Source: Paenibacillus sp. YYML68
GTDB taxonomy: Bacteria; Bacillota; Bacilli; Paenibacillales; NBRC-103111
DNA length: 64,000 nt
Direction of reading: 5' to 3'
Assembly: GCF_027923405.1 (NCBI RefSeq)
Contig: NZ_BQYI01000001.1
Coordinates: forward strand, 3,140,501-3,204,500
Shown here: piece by piece, positions 52,039 through 61,541 of the stretch
How the letters are laid out: each line of letters starts with the position of its first letter
Numbering within the stretch: the first letter of the stretch is position 1
Position numbers and translations under genes: made by a program
The notes under the pieces: model-generated
The model's input: the letters and a program-made list of their open reading frames with translations, nothing else
Database searches by the model: none
Told to the model about the DNA's origin: nothing

Positions 52039-52836
52039 CTAGTACAGCGCCGGCCTGCGATCCTCGAAGATCGGAATGCGCTTGCGCACCTCCGTCACCA
52101 GCTCCAGATCAATCGTCGCCCGCACGATCTGCTCGCTCTCGTCACCCTCCGCCAGCACCTCGCCCCACGGATCGATCACCATCGAATGTCCGAAAAACTC
52201 CGTCGTCCCGCTAATGCCGACGCGGTTGCACGCGATGACGAACATCTGGTTCTCGATGGCCCGCGCTGTCAGCAATGTCCGCCAATGATGCAGACGCGGC
52301 TTCGGCCACTCGGCCGGCACGAACGTCACCTGCGCTCCACCGAGCGCAAGCTTGCGGAACAGCTCCGGGAAGCGGATGTCGTAGCAGATCATCATCCCGC
52401 TCGGCACACCGTCCAGCTGCAGCTGTCCAAGACGGTCGCCGCTCTGCAGGAACTTCTCCTCATCCATCAGACGGAACAGATGAATCTTCGAATAGTCGCC
52501 AGCCTCGCCGCCCTCACGGTCGAACGCGTAGATCGTATTGTAGACGCCCTCGCCCCGCTTCTCGGCGATCGAGCCGCCGACGATGTTCACGCCGTGCTCA
52601 CGGCTGAACGCCGACAGCAGCTCGCGCGTACGCTGACCGTTCGGATCGGCGAGCTCGTGAATGTGCTCCAGCGCGTAGCCAGTGTTCCACATCTCCGGTA
52701 CGACGATGACGTCAGGCTTATTCTCATGCGCCACCGCCTGCTCCAGCAGCGATTGCAGCTTCTCATAGTTGCGCTCCGGCTCGCCGATCGCGATATCCAT
52801 CTGCAGCAGCGCTACGTTCCATTGTTTCTTCTCCAT
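52039..52836 (-). CDS. mtnU: Carbon-nitrogen hydrolase (MtnU/omega-amidase type)
   Basis: 265 aa nitrilase fold. Catalytic triad: Glu in VVPEMWN, Lys in YSKIHLF, Cys in GMMICYDIRFPE. In B. subtilis MtnU (YkrU) lies divergent from mtnE (YkrV) and hydrolyses the alpha-keto-acid amide formed in the last transamination of methionine salvage. The same arrangement is seen here, with the aminotransferase starting 148 bases away in the other direction. TAGGAG before ATG 52836. Confidence 0.85.
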   Translation of the reverse strand: MEKKQWNVALLQMDIAIGEPERNYEKLQSLLEQAVAHENKPDVIVVPEMWNTGYALEHIHELADPNGQRTRELLSAFSREHGVNIVGGSIAEKRGEGVYNTIYAFDREGGEAGDYSKIHLFRLMDEEKFLQSGDRLGQLQLDGVPSGMMICYDIRFPELFRKLALGGAQVTFVPAEWPKPRLHHWRTLLTARAIENQMFVIACNRVGISGTTEFFGHSMVIDPWGEVLAEGDESEQIVRATIDLELVTEVRKRIPIFEDRRPALY

Positions 52837-52984
52837 CCCCTACACTCCTATCTACATGACATGCGCCGACCGTACACCGACGTACAAGCCGTCCATGTAC
52901 AGAGCACCAGATTCATGATACATTGTTTACATTGTAAAAGCGCGTGCGCGCAAAGTCTACTTTATTATATGGAGTGAGCGTATC

Positions 52985-54187
52985 ATGAACCATTCTACCC
53001 CGAGCGCGTCAAGTGCTTTTCCTATGGTGCCTGCAGATCGGCTGCAGCAGCTGCCTACACAATTTTTCGCCAAGCTCGTGCGCAAGGCGAACGAGCAGGT
53101 CGCAGCCGGACACGACGTCATCAATCTCGGACAAGGCAACCCGGACCGCCCGACGCCGCCGCATATCGTCGAGACACTGCAGAAGGCAGCCGAGAATCCG
53201 CTGTATCACAAATATTCGCCGTTCAACGGCTACCTGTTCCTGAAGGAAGCGGTAGCGCAGCGCTATCGTGAGGATTACGGCGTTGAGCTTGATCCCGAGA
53301 CGGAGGTCGCGATTCTGTTCGGCGGCAAGACGGGACTCGTCGAGATCGTCCAGTGTCTTCTCAACCCCGGCGACGTCTGCCTCGTACCCGATCCCGGCTA
53401 CCCGGACTACTGGTCTGGCGTTGCTCTAGCGGGTGCCCGCATGGCGTTCATGCCGCTGAAGGAAGAGAACGCATTCCTACCGGATTACTCCGCGTTGTCG
53501 GCAGACGATGTGAACAAGGCGAAGCTCATGTTCATCAACTATCCGAACAACCCGACGGCCGTCTCCGCGCCGATCTCCTTCTATGAGGAGACGGTTCGAT
53601 TCGCTGAGAAGCACGGCATCGTCGTCGCCAGCGACTTCGCCTACGGCGCGATCGGCTTCGACGGCGAGCAGCCGGTCAGCTTCCTACAGGTGCCGGGTGC
53701 GAAGGAGGTCGGCGTCGAGTTCTACACGCTGTCCAAGACGTACAACATGGCCGGCTGGCGTGTCGGCTTCTGCCTCGGCAACCGCGAGATCGTGCGAATG
53801 ATCAACCTCATTCAGGATCATTATTATTGCAGCCTGTTCGGGGGCATCCAGGAGGCGGCGGCCGCAGCGCTGACTGGCCCGCAGACGTGCGTGCGCGAGC
53901 TCGTGTCCGTCTACGAGGGACGCCGCAACGCGCTGTTCACTGAGCTCGATCGGATCGGCTGGAAGGCGACGCGCTCGCAGGGCTCGTTCTTCACGTGGCT
54001 GCCGGTGCCGAAGGGGTACAGCTCCGAGTCGTTCGCTGACCTGCTGCTGAATGAGGCGAAGATCGTCGTTGCACCAGGCGTCGGCTTCGGCGAGCATGGC
54101 GAAGGGTACGTCCGTCTCGGACTGCTGAGCTCGGAGGAGCGTCTGAAGGAAGCGGCGCAGCGGATTGAGGCGCTGGGACTCTTTTAG
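52985..54187 (+). CDS. mtnE: PLP aminotransferase, MtnE type
   Basis: 400 aa class I aminotransferase. NLGQGNPDRPTPP, PNNPTA, ASDFAYG and the PLP lysine in TLSKTYNMAGWRVG are the family marks. By synteny with mtnU it should make methionine from 2-keto-4-methylthiobutyrate. A GGAG ribosome site precedes ATG 52985. No S-box leader is visible in the 148-base gap, unlike in B. subtilis. Confidence 0.85.
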   Translation: MNHSTPSASSAFPMVPADRLQQLPTQFFAKLVRKANEQVAAGHDVINLGQGNPDRPTPPHIVETLQKAAENPLYHKYSPFNGYLFLKEAVAQRYREDYGVELDPETEVAILFGGKTGLVEIVQCLLNPGDVCLVPDPGYPDYWSGVALAGARMAFMPLKEENAFLPDYSALSADDVNKAKLMFINYPNNPTAVSAPISFYEETVRFAEKHGIVVASDFAYGAIGFDGEQPVSFLQVPGAKEVGVEFYTLSKTYNMAGWRVGFCLGNREIVRMINLIQDHYYCSLFGGIQEAAAAALTGPQTCVRELVSVYEGRRNALFTELDRIGWKATRSQGSFFTWLPVPKGYSSESFADLLLNEAKIVVAPGVGFGEHGEGYVRLGLLSSEERLKEAAQRIEALGLF

Positions 54188-54249
54188 CATAGGACCACAA
54201 TAGTTGTAGAGAATGGCTCGAGCTGTGCGCCCTGCTGGTCCTCCTTACC

Positions 54250-54279
54250 TTTACAAAGTCCGCCCGACCATGATATTCT
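54250..54279 (+). promoter_or_regulatory. Promoter of the proBAC leader
   Basis: TTTACA (54250-54255), 18-base spacer, TATTCT (54274-54279), just upstream of the T-box leader. Confidence 0.65.
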
Positions 54280-54285
54280 AAACAC

Positions 54286-54526
54286 ACATACAAACGTATT
54301 GATGGGAATAGTAGGAAGCCCCCTGCACGCTCAGAGAGTAAATTCCACCGGCTGCGAGAATTTACCGTGAAGCCTTGCCGAACCTGCCCCTGAACGGCCG
54401 GATGACGAGTCCGGACGGCTTCCCCCTCCGTTATGCGGGCAAAGACGGGTGAGCTATGCTCGCCAAGTAAGGTGGTACCGCGGAAGTTACAGGCTTTCGT
54501 CCTTAGTGGACGGGGCCTTTTTCGTT
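54286..54526 (+). promoter_or_regulatory. T-box leader with proline specifier
   Basis: A tRNA-sensing riboswitch: AGAGAG and the GTAAATT...AATTTAC distal stem of stem I, a specifier loop GAACCTG with CCT (54383-54385, proline), the T-box AAGGTGGTACCGCGG (54469-54483), and a terminator GGACG-type stem with T-run (about 54491-54522). Uncharged tRNA-Pro would pair with the specifier and T-box to allow readthrough into proB. Specifier reading is by pattern. Confidence 0.85.
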
Positions 54527-54598
54527 TGTCCACGCTACGGGGACGCTGCTTCCTGCTTGAAGGAATACGTTGATTCGGTTAAGAAAAGAGTGAATACG

Positions 54599-55738
54599 AT
54601 GCAACAGGCTATCGTTGTCAAAATCGGCAGCAGCTCGCTCACGTCAGACGAGGGCGGGCTGAACCGCAGTCAAATTGAATTTTTTGCGAGCGAGCTCGCA
54701 GCGCTGCAGAAGCAGGGCTATCCGGTGCTGCTCGTCACCTCAGGCGCGGTCGCCGCTGGCTTCCGCGAGCTCGGCTACGAGACGCGGCCGAAGGCGCTGC
54801 ACGAGAAGCAAGCGTCCGCCTCGGTCGGACAGGCGCTGCTCATGCAGGCGTACCACGAGGCGTTCGCCCGTCACGGCGTCGGCGTCGGGCAAATCTTGCT
54901 GACGCGCATCGACTTCGTCAGCCGCAAGCGGGTGCATAACGCGCAGATGACGCTGGAGGAGCTGCTGCGCCGCCGCATGATCCCCATTATTAACGAGAAT
55001 GATACGGTATCGGTCGATGAGCTGAAGTTCGGGGACAACGACAAGCTGTCCTCCCTCGTGGCCAATCTTGTGCGGGCGAAGCAGCTCGTCATTATTACGG
55101 ACATGGACGGACTATATACCGGCGATCCGCGCAAGGACAAGGCGGCTAAGCGTATTGACCGCGTGTCCGTCATAGACGAGGAGCTGTATCGGTACGCCGG
55201 CGGCTCCGGCTCGTCGGTCGGCACAGGCGGCATGCGCTCCAAGGTGGAGGCGGCCCGTATATCGATGCGGGGCGGCATCCCGGTCTTCATCGGGCGCGTG
55301 ACCGAGCCTGGCGATCTGGCTGCTGCCGTCGAGGGCGTCGGCAAGGGCACGTACTTCGAGCCGACAGGCCACAGCCTGCCGGTCAAGAAGCAGTGGCTCG
55401 GCTTCCACTCCCAGCCGCTCGGCACTGTCGTCGTCGACGAGGGCGCCGAGCGGGCGCTCGTCAGCGGCGGCAAGAGCTTGCTCCCCGCCGGTGTCCGCGA
55501 GGTCGCTGGCGAGTTCCACCCCGGCGACGTCATCGAGGTGCTGAATGCGAGCGGCCAGACGGTCGGCCGCGGCGTCGTCAACTATGCCGCCTGGCAGCTG
55601 CAGGCGGTCGCAGGGCTCGGCACCGATGAGGTGCAGCGGCGCATCGAGGTGCCCCGCATCGAGGTGATTCACCGTGATGAGTGGATTACGCTCGCGAGCG
55701 GCGTGAGCAGTGGGGGAGCAGGCGAACCGACGAGCTGA
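54599..55738 (+). CDS. proB: Glutamate 5-kinase
   Basis: 379 aa from ATG 54599, the usual length; the longer open frame runs into the T-box. Amino acid kinase domain: IVVKIGSSSLTS, LVTSGAVAAGFRELG, IINENDTVSVDELKFGDND, then MRSKVEAARISMRGG; a PUA domain follows (residues about 285-370). First step of proline synthesis from glutamate. Regulated by the proline T-box upstream. Confidence 0.94.
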   Translation: MQQAIVVKIGSSSLTSDEGGLNRSQIEFFASELAALQKQGYPVLLVTSGAVAAGFRELGYETRPKALHEKQASASVGQALLMQAYHEAFARHGVGVGQILLTRIDFVSRKRVHNAQMTLEELLRRRMIPIINENDTVSVDELKFGDNDKLSSLVANLVRAKQLVIITDMDGLYTGDPRKDKAAKRIDRVSVIDEELYRYAGGSGSSVGTGGMRSKVEAARISMRGGIPVFIGRVTEPGDLAAAVEGVGKGTYFEPTGHSLPVKKQWLGFHSQPLGTVVVDEGAERALVSGGKSLLPAGVREVAGEFHPGDVIEVLNASGQTVGRGVVNYAAWQLQAVAGLGTDEVQRRIEVPRIEVIHRDEWITLASGVSSGGAGEPTS

Positions 55739-55876
55739 TGCAGCCTTTCGGCGTCCCCCACGCTAACCAGATTGCGGCGACGGCTGGACTGGTTCCTTTT
55801 TCCACCAACCATGCAGTCATTGCAGCTCAGCACGCCATACACCATCCTATTCCATTGAAGGAGGTCATTATCGAAT

Positions 55877-57148
55877 ATGTCTATCCATACACAAGCCCAC
55901 ACATCCGAGGTTGCTCAGAAGGCAGCGCTGGCCAAGGCCGCAGCGCCGAAGCTCGCCCTGCTCACGACCGAGCAGAAGAACGCCGCACTGCTGCGCATGG
56001 CGGACGCGCTCGTCGCTGAAGCCGCCTCGATCATGGCAGCGAACGAGCTCGATCTGCAGCGCGGACGCGAGAACGGCACGTCCCCTTCCCTGCTCGACCG
56101 ACTGGCGCTCGACGAAGCGCGCATCGGCGGCATCGCAGAGGGACTGCGTCAAGTCGTCGCACTGCCGGACCCGGTCGGCGACGTGCTCGAGCAGTTCGAC
56201 CGCCCGAACGGACTTGCGATCCGCAAGGTGCGCGTGCCGCTCGGCGTCATCGGCATGATCTACGAGGCGCGTCCGAACGTTACCGTCGATGCCGCAGGCC
56301 TATGCCTGAAGACAGGCAACGCGGTCGTGCTGCGTGGCGGCTCGTCGGCGCTCGAATCGAACCGACGCATCGTCGAGGTGCTGCACATGGCGCTCAGCGA
56401 GACCGACGTACCGGTCGATGCGGTGCAGCTCGTGCTCGATCCCGACCGCAAGTCGGTCGATGAGATGCTGCGCCTGAACGGCCTGCTCGACGTGCTCATT
56501 CCACGCGGTGGCGCTTCGCTCATCCAGAACGTCGTGAAGAACGCCTCCGTGCCGGTCATCGAGACGGGCGCAGGCATTTGCCACACGTTCGTGGACGAGA
56601 CGGCGAAGCCAGAGATGGCGCTGCGCATCGCTCTGAACGCCAAGGTACAGCGTCCGTCCGTCTGCAACTCGATGGAGACGCTGCTCGTCCACCTCGCCTT
56701 CGCGGAGCAGCATCTGCAGCTGCTCGTCGATGCTTTCGTCGAGAAGAAGGTTGAGCTGCGCGTCGATGAAGAGACGCTTGCGCGTTGTCCATACTTAACG
56801 GCTGCCAGCGCCCAGGATTGGGATACGGAGTACAACGACTACATTCTGAATATCCGCATTGTTAAAAGTGTGGATGAGGCGCTCGCCCATATCGCCCAGC
56901 ACGGTACGCAGCATTCCGAGTGCATCGTCACGGAGAACAACGAGAACGCCGTTCGCTTCTTGAACGAGGTCGATGCCGCAGCGGTGTACCACAACGCATC
57001 CACTCGCTTCACCGACGGCTTCGAATTCGGCTTCGGCGCAGAGATCGGCATCAGCACACAGAAGCTCCACGTGCGCGGACCGATGGGCTTGCCAGCGCTG
57101 ACGTCGAGCAAGTATTGCATCGTCGGCAACGGACAAATTCGCGAGTAG
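55877..57148 (+). CDS. proA: Gamma-glutamyl phosphate reductase
   Basis: 423 aa. Catalytic Cys263 in QRPSVCNSMETL; signatures GMIYEARPNVTVDAAGLCLKTGNAV and the C-terminal FGFGAEIGISTQKLHVRGPMGL. Second step of proline synthesis. AAGGAGG before ATG 55877. The 138-base gap after proB holds an AACCAG/CTGGTT stem followed by CCTTTTT, a possible weak internal terminator. Confidence 0.95.
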   Translation: MSIHTQAHTSEVAQKAALAKAAAPKLALLTTEQKNAALLRMADALVAEAASIMAANELDLQRGRENGTSPSLLDRLALDEARIGGIAEGLRQVVALPDPVGDVLEQFDRPNGLAIRKVRVPLGVIGMIYEARPNVTVDAAGLCLKTGNAVVLRGGSSALESNRRIVEVLHMALSETDVPVDAVQLVLDPDRKSVDEMLRLNGLLDVLIPRGGASLIQNVVKNASVPVIETGAGICHTFVDETAKPEMALRIALNAKVQRPSVCNSMETLLVHLAFAEQHLQLLVDAFVEKKVELRVDEETLARCPYLTAASAQDWDTEYNDYILNIRIVKSVDEALAHIAQHGTQHSECIVTENNENAVRFLNEVDAAAVYHNASTRFTDGFEFGFGAEIGISTQKLHVRGPMGLPALTSSKYCIVGNGQIRE

Positions 57149-57324
57149 ACGGCTTGGGCGTCCATCCCAGCGCCACTCGCTATCGCCTGTCGGCTTCGCC
57201 CGGATGATTGCACAAGCGGACCCGTATCGCGACTACATGCTACATTCGGGCGAACGAACAGGCGCACTTTACCCTATACGAACATACGTACGATTCAGCA
57301 TCATATAGAAAGGAGCGTTCACAC

Positions 57325-58194
57325 GTGTCCAACCTGCTATCTACTCTACGCATCGCCTTCGTCGGCGCAGGCTCTATGGCCGAGGCGATCATCCGTGGTC
57401 TACTGAATAAAGGCGGCATGCGCGGCGACCAGATCTTCGTCACGAACTATACGAACCGCATACGTCTTGACGAGCTGGAGAACAACTACGGCGTTCGCAC
57501 CTCGCAGCTCCCCGAGGAAAAGGAGGCCGCCATCCGCAGCGCCGACGTCGTCGTCATCGCCTTCAAGCCGAAGGATGCGGCCGATGGCATTACCGCCCTG
57601 CGCGGCCTGCTCCACGAGCGCCAGCTGCTCGTCTCCGTCATCGCGGGACTGTCGATCGCAACGATCCACGATCTGCTGCAATCCAGCTCCATCCCGGTCG
57701 TGCGCACGATGCCGAACACGTCCAGCACAATCGGTCTCGGCGCGACAGGCATCAGCTTCTGCCCGAGCGTCAGCGACGCACAGCAGGCGGCCGCGATTGA
57801 CATGTTCCAGTCGATCGGCATTACGAGCATCGTCGCCGAGCCGCTGCTCGACACGATTACCGGCTTGTCCGGCAGCGGTCCTGCCTACATCTACTATATG
57901 ATGGAAGCGATGATCGAGGGCGCTGTCCGCGGCGGCCTCGATCGCGAAGCCGCACGGCTGTTCACCGTTCAGACGGTGCTCGGCGCTGCCCGCATGGTCG
58001 AAGAGACTGGCGAGGAGCCGGCCGAGCTGCGACATAAGGTCACTTCGCCCAACGGCACGACGCAGGCGGCGCTTGAGCTGCTCGCCGAGCGCGGCTTCCA
58101 GGAGGCCGCCTCCCAGGCTGTGCTGCGTGCTGCTGAGCGCGCAGGCGAGATCGGCGCAGCGATCAGCGACGCCGCCGCGTCCTATACGAAGTAA
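57325..58194 (+). CDS. proC: Pyrroline-5-carboxylate reductase
   Basis: 289 aa from GTG 57325, nine bases after AAAGGAG; the longer frame (57208) has no support. N-terminal Rossmann fold RIAFVGAGSMAEAIIRGLL, and C-terminal SGSGPAYIYYMMEAMIEGAVRGGL plus KVTSPNGTTQAALE, the P5CR signature. Final step of proline synthesis. The 176-base gap after proA contains TCGCCCGGATG/CATTCGGGCGA arms. Confidence 0.94.
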   Translation: MSNLLSTLRIAFVGAGSMAEAIIRGLLNKGGMRGDQIFVTNYTNRIRLDELENNYGVRTSQLPEEKEAAIRSADVVVIAFKPKDAADGITALRGLLHERQLLVSVIAGLSIATIHDLLQSSSIPVVRTMPNTSSTIGLGATGISFCPSVSDAQQAAAIDMFQSIGITSIVAEPLLDTITGLSGSGPAYIYYMMEAMIEGAVRGGLDREAARLFTVQTVLGAARMVEETGEEPAELRHKVTSPNGTTQAALELLAERGFQEAASQAVLRAAERAGEIGAAISDAAASYTK

Positions 58195-58218
58195 GAAGCA
58201 AGCATAGGAGGAATCGAC

Positions 58219-59493
58219 GTGAGTGTGACTACCTACAGCTCTTATTGCACAGCGACGTATCGACTGTATGATGAGAAGGCTGATTTTCATAAAAAAGCCC
58301 AGGGCATCGCCGTCGGCCTCACCGTCGGCAGCTGGACCGACCTGCCCGAGGCGCGCAAGGCGGAGATGGAGAAGCATCTGGGCCGCGTCGTAGCTGTCGA
58401 CGTGCATGAGCCTGCGGGCGCAGACGCACAAGGCGAGCGCTACGCGGACATCCGCATCGCCTACCCGGACGTCAACTTCAGCCAGGACATTCCAGCGCTG
58501 CTCGTCACCGTCTTCGGCAAGCTGTCAATGGACGGCCGCATCAAGCTGATCGACCTGTCGTTCTCCGAGTCGTTCCTGTCCGCGTTCTCGGGGCCGCGCT
58601 TCGGCCTGCAAGGGGTGCGCGACCTGCTCGGCGTCCACGACCGCCCACTGCTCATGAGCATCTTCAAGTCGGTCATCGGCCACGACATGCCAGCGCTGCG
58701 CGAGCAGTTCTACCAGCAGGCGCTCGGCGGCGTCGATCTGATCAAGGACGACGAGATTCTGTTCGAGAACCCGCTCACGCCGATCGAGCGCCGTGTCGAG
58801 GTGTGCATGGAGGCCGCTGAGAAGGCGCGTCAGGTGACAGGTCAACAGCTGCTGTACGCCGCCAACTTGACCGGACCGACGTTCGGCTTAATTGACCAGG
58901 CGAAGAAGGCGATCTCCGCAGGCGCGAACGCGCTCCTGTTCAACGTGCTCGCCTACGGCTTCGACGCGCTGAGCGAGCTGAGCCGCCACCCTGACGTGCG
59001 TGTGCCGATCATGGCGCATCCGGCTCTCGCTGGCGCGCTGTATCCGTCGACGTATCATGGCATCGCCGCGAACGTGCTGCTCGGCAAGCTGATGCGTCTG
59101 GCTGGCGCGGACCTCGTGCTGTTCCCGTCCCCATACGGCTCTGTCGTCATGCCCCTCGCGGAAAATATGGCGATCAAGGACACCCTGCTGACCGAGTCGG
59201 CGGCAGATTATGTTACGGGTGCGGAGGGTAAGCTCCGCTTGCCGACCAGCTTCCCGGTGCCGTCCGCGGGCATTCACCCCGGCCTCGTGCCGTGGATCAT
59301 TCGCGACTTCGGACGCGAGGTCGTCGTCAACGCGGGCGGCGGCGTGCACGGACATCCGATGGGCGCCGCTGCAGGCGGACAAGCGTTCCGCCAAGCGATC
59401 GACGCTTGCCTCGCAGACGAATCGCTGCGCAGCTACGCGGAGCGCCATCCAGAGCTGAAGGCCGCCATCGACGCTTGGGGGGCGAAGGAATGA
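58219..59493 (+). CDS. mtnW: 2,3-diketo-5-methylthiopentyl-1-phosphate enolase (RuBisCO-like)
   Basis: 424 aa RuBisCO-like protein. GGVDLIKDDE (171-179, with the carbamylated-Lys site region K-D-D-E) and GGGVHGHPMGAAAG match MtnW. It enolises the 5-methylthioribulose-derived diketone in methionine salvage. GTG start after ATAGGAGG, 25 bases after proC with no terminator or promoter, so it shares the pro transcript. Confidence 0.92.
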   Translation: MSVTTYSSYCTATYRLYDEKADFHKKAQGIAVGLTVGSWTDLPEARKAEMEKHLGRVVAVDVHEPAGADAQGERYADIRIAYPDVNFSQDIPALLVTVFGKLSMDGRIKLIDLSFSESFLSAFSGPRFGLQGVRDLLGVHDRPLLMSIFKSVIGHDMPALREQFYQQALGGVDLIKDDEILFENPLTPIERRVEVCMEAAEKARQVTGQQLLYAANLTGPTFGLIDQAKKAISAGANALLFNVLAYGFDALSELSRHPDVRVPIMAHPALAGALYPSTYHGIAANVLLGKLMRLAGADLVLFPSPYGSVVMPLAENMAIKDTLLTESAADYVTGAEGKLRLPTSFPVPSAGIHPGLVPWIIRDFGREVVVNAGGGVHGHPMGAAAGGQAFRQAIDACLADESLRSYAERHPELKAAIDAWGAKE

Positions 59494-60149
59494 CGCAGAA
59501 GCAGCGCATCATTTTTTGCGACTTTGACGGGACGATTACGGTGAACGATAACATCGTGGCGATTATGAAGCATTTTCAGCCGGAGGGCTGGGAGACGCTC
59601 GTGAAGCAGGTGTTGTCGAAGGAGATCACGATCAGAGACGGCGTCGGCCGCATGTTCGCCCTGCTGCCGACGTCCCGCAAGGACGAGGTCATCGACTACG
59701 CGATCCGCAACGTGAAGCTTCGCGACGGGTTCCGCGAGCTGCTCGACTACTGCCGCAAGGAGCAGGTGACGTTCCTCGTCACGAGCGGCGGCATCGACTT
59801 CTTCGTCTATCCGGTGCTGGAGCCGTTCGACATCGATAAGGATCGCATCTACTGCAACGGAAGCGACTTCAGCGGCGCGAGCATCCGAATCGTCTGGCCG
59901 CACGCCTGCGACGAGCATTGCCACAACGACTGCGGCATGTGCAAGACGACGATCATTCGCCGTTATCCGCGGGAGCAGTACGAGCGCATTCTGATTGGCG
60001 ACAGCGTGACGGACTTCGAGGGCGCGAAGCTCGCTGACCTCGTGTTCGCCCGGGCGCAGCTGATCGAGCTATGCGAGGAGCTCGGGCTGAACTACAAGCC
60101 GTTCGAGAGCTTCCATGAGGTTATTCAAGGGCTGGAAGAGACTCGTTGA
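59490..60149 (+). CDS. mtnX: 2-hydroxy-3-keto-5-methylthiopentenyl-1-phosphate phosphatase
   Basis: 219 aa HAD phosphatase of the MtnX family: nucleophile FCDFDGTIT (Asp11, Asp13) and IGDSVTDFEGAKLAD late. A Cys/His-rich segment HACDEHCHNDCGMC (about residues 136-149) may bind metal. Start overlaps mtnW (ATGA). Confidence 0.92.
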   Translation: MTQKQRIIFCDFDGTITVNDNIVAIMKHFQPEGWETLVKQVLSKEITIRDGVGRMFALLPTSRKDEVIDYAIRNVKLRDGFRELLDYCRKEQVTFLVTSGGIDFFVYPVLEPFDIDKDRIYCNGSDFSGASIRIVWPHACDEHCHNDCGMCKTTIIRRYPREQYERILIGDSVTDFEGAKLADLVFARAQLIELCEELGLNYKPFESFHEVIQGLEETR

Positions 60150-60171
60150 GGATAAGGGATTGAGGCTAGTT

Positions 60172-60205
60172 ATAACAGGTTCCGAGTGGATTCGGAGCCT
60201 GTTAT
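60172..60205 (+). terminator. Stem-loop between mtnX and mtnB
   Basis: ATAACAGG-TT-CCGA / TCGG-AG-CCTGTTAT with a five-base loop and short TTT tail. It may partly terminate or protect the upstream message. Confidence 0.55.
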
Positions 60206-60229
60206 TTCAGGAGGGGAGTTGAGCTTAAA

Positions 60230-60883
60230 GTGAGCGATACAATGGGATTCCAAGTGACATTAGAAGAAAAGCAGCGCGCCTTCGCAGAGCTGAAGGACAT
60301 CAAGACGCTGCTCGCGTCCCGCGGCTGGTTCCCCGGCACGAGCGGCAACCTGTCCGTCCGCGTCGGTGAATTCACGAAGGAGCATTTCGCCTTCGCGGTG
60401 ACAGCCAGCGGCAAGGACAAGTCGGTGCATACGCCATCCGACTACTTGCTCGTCGATCAGGACGGCAAGCCGATCGAGGCGACCAGCCTCCGACCGTCTG
60501 CCGAGACGCTGATTCATTGCGAGATTTACAAGGCGACGGGTGCTGGCGCCATTTTCCACGTACATACAGTGTTCAACAACGTCATCTCCGAGTTCTACGC
60601 CGAGCGCGGCAGCGTGCCGATCGACGGCGTCGAGCTGATCAAGGCGTTCAACATCTGGGACGAGGAGGCGCAGATCGACATTCCGATCGTGCCGAACTAC
60701 GCCGACATCCCGCGCATCGCCGAGCTCGTCGAGCGTTCGATTATGCCGCGCATCCCGGGCATTCTGATCCGCAAGCACGGCATTTGCGCATGGGGCGCGA
60801 ACGCGTTCGAGGCGAAGCGCCACTTGGAGGCGTTCGAGTTTTTGTTCGAGTATGCGTACAGGCTGGCACTGCTGAAGAAGTAG
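60230..60883 (+). CDS. mtnB: Methylthioribulose-1-phosphate dehydratase
   Basis: 217 aa class II aldolase-fold enzyme. FPGTSGNLSVRVG, VTASGKDKS and the zinc histidines in IFHVHTVFNNVISE mark MtnB. GTG start with AGGAGGGGAG upstream; ATG 60242 is an inner alternative. Last gene of the run; mtnK/mtnA and the dioxygenase gene mtnD are not in the window. Confidence 0.92.
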   Translation: MSDTMGFQVTLEEKQRAFAELKDIKTLLASRGWFPGTSGNLSVRVGEFTKEHFAFAVTASGKDKSVHTPSDYLLVDQDGKPIEATSLRPSAETLIHCEIYKATGAGAIFHVHTVFNNVISEFYAERGSVPIDGVELIKAFNIWDEEAQIDIPIVPNYADIPRIAELVERSIMPRIPGILIRKHGICAWGANAFEAKRHLEAFEFLFEYAYRLALLKK

Positions 60884-61028
60884 GCTGGAGATGGAGCTAT
60901 GATCAAGCGTGGAGCGGTGGAGCATAGCATCTCCTGATGGGATGCTGGAGCTTACGTAAGGGCTCTGTCCGTATATCTTTGAGACTTCACGAACCCTCAC
61001 CGATTAAAGCCGCGTTAGCGGCGGGTCG

Positions 61029-61541
61029 TCAGACGTAGTCGGTGCAGGGTTCTCCTTTTTCAATAAATTCTTCTTGATTAATTCGTATCCAATTGTTCAT
61101 TCGTTCTATAGTCAATGCTGCGTGTTCCATATATTTGTCATATAATTCTTTTACTTCATTCAATAAATGTTGATCAACTTCTAAATCTGTTGGGCTTATC
61201 ACCTTGTTAAATTTGTTTCGAGTTACAATTAGGCTCTCGATCTCATCTAGGAGCTCAGCCATACTAACGTCCGCAAAGTATAATACCCCAGCTCGTATTC
61301 CCTTCCATGTTTGTAGTTCATTAATATTGTAAGCGGAGAACCAATAAAACTCGGCAATTGTCTTCGTGTGATTGTGAAAAGAATAGAACAAAAATAGTGC
61401 TTTCTGACCCTCATGTAATTGATTATACATAGCTAATTTTGTTTGAAGATCTTTCCCCCGAACAGCAGCTAGCATTGGCTGTATGCATAACCAACTCAGA
61501 AGCTTGCTTTCAAGCTCAGTTTGATTTATTTTTGCTTTCAT
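61029..61541 (-). CDS. Hypothetical protein, AT-rich, immunity-like context
   Basis: 170 aa, mostly helical, no signal peptide or membrane segment (MKAKINQTELESKLLSWLC...). It is AT-rich compared with the rest of the window and lies 550 bases from a SUKH-type immunity-like gene on the same strand. GAAAGGAG before the ATG. Family not recognised. Confidence 0.6.
   Translation of the reverse strand: MKAKINQTELESKLLSWLCIQPMLAAVRGKDLQTKLAMYNQLHEGQKALFLFYSFHNHTKTIAEFYWFSAYNINELQTWKGIRAGVLYFADVSMAELLDEIESLIVTRNKFNKVISPTDLEVDQHLLNEVKELYDKYMEHAALTIERMNNWIRINQEEFIEKGEPCTDYV

Noticed and set aside
52837..52984. S-box (SAM) riboswitch before mtnE or before mtnW
   Set aside because: I looked for the S-box core and its terminator in the gaps before mtnE, mtnU and mtnW and found neither.
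57149..57324. Second T-box leader between proA and proC
   Set aside because: Only a loose GC-rich stem is present; there is no AGGGTGGNACCGCG motif or terminator.
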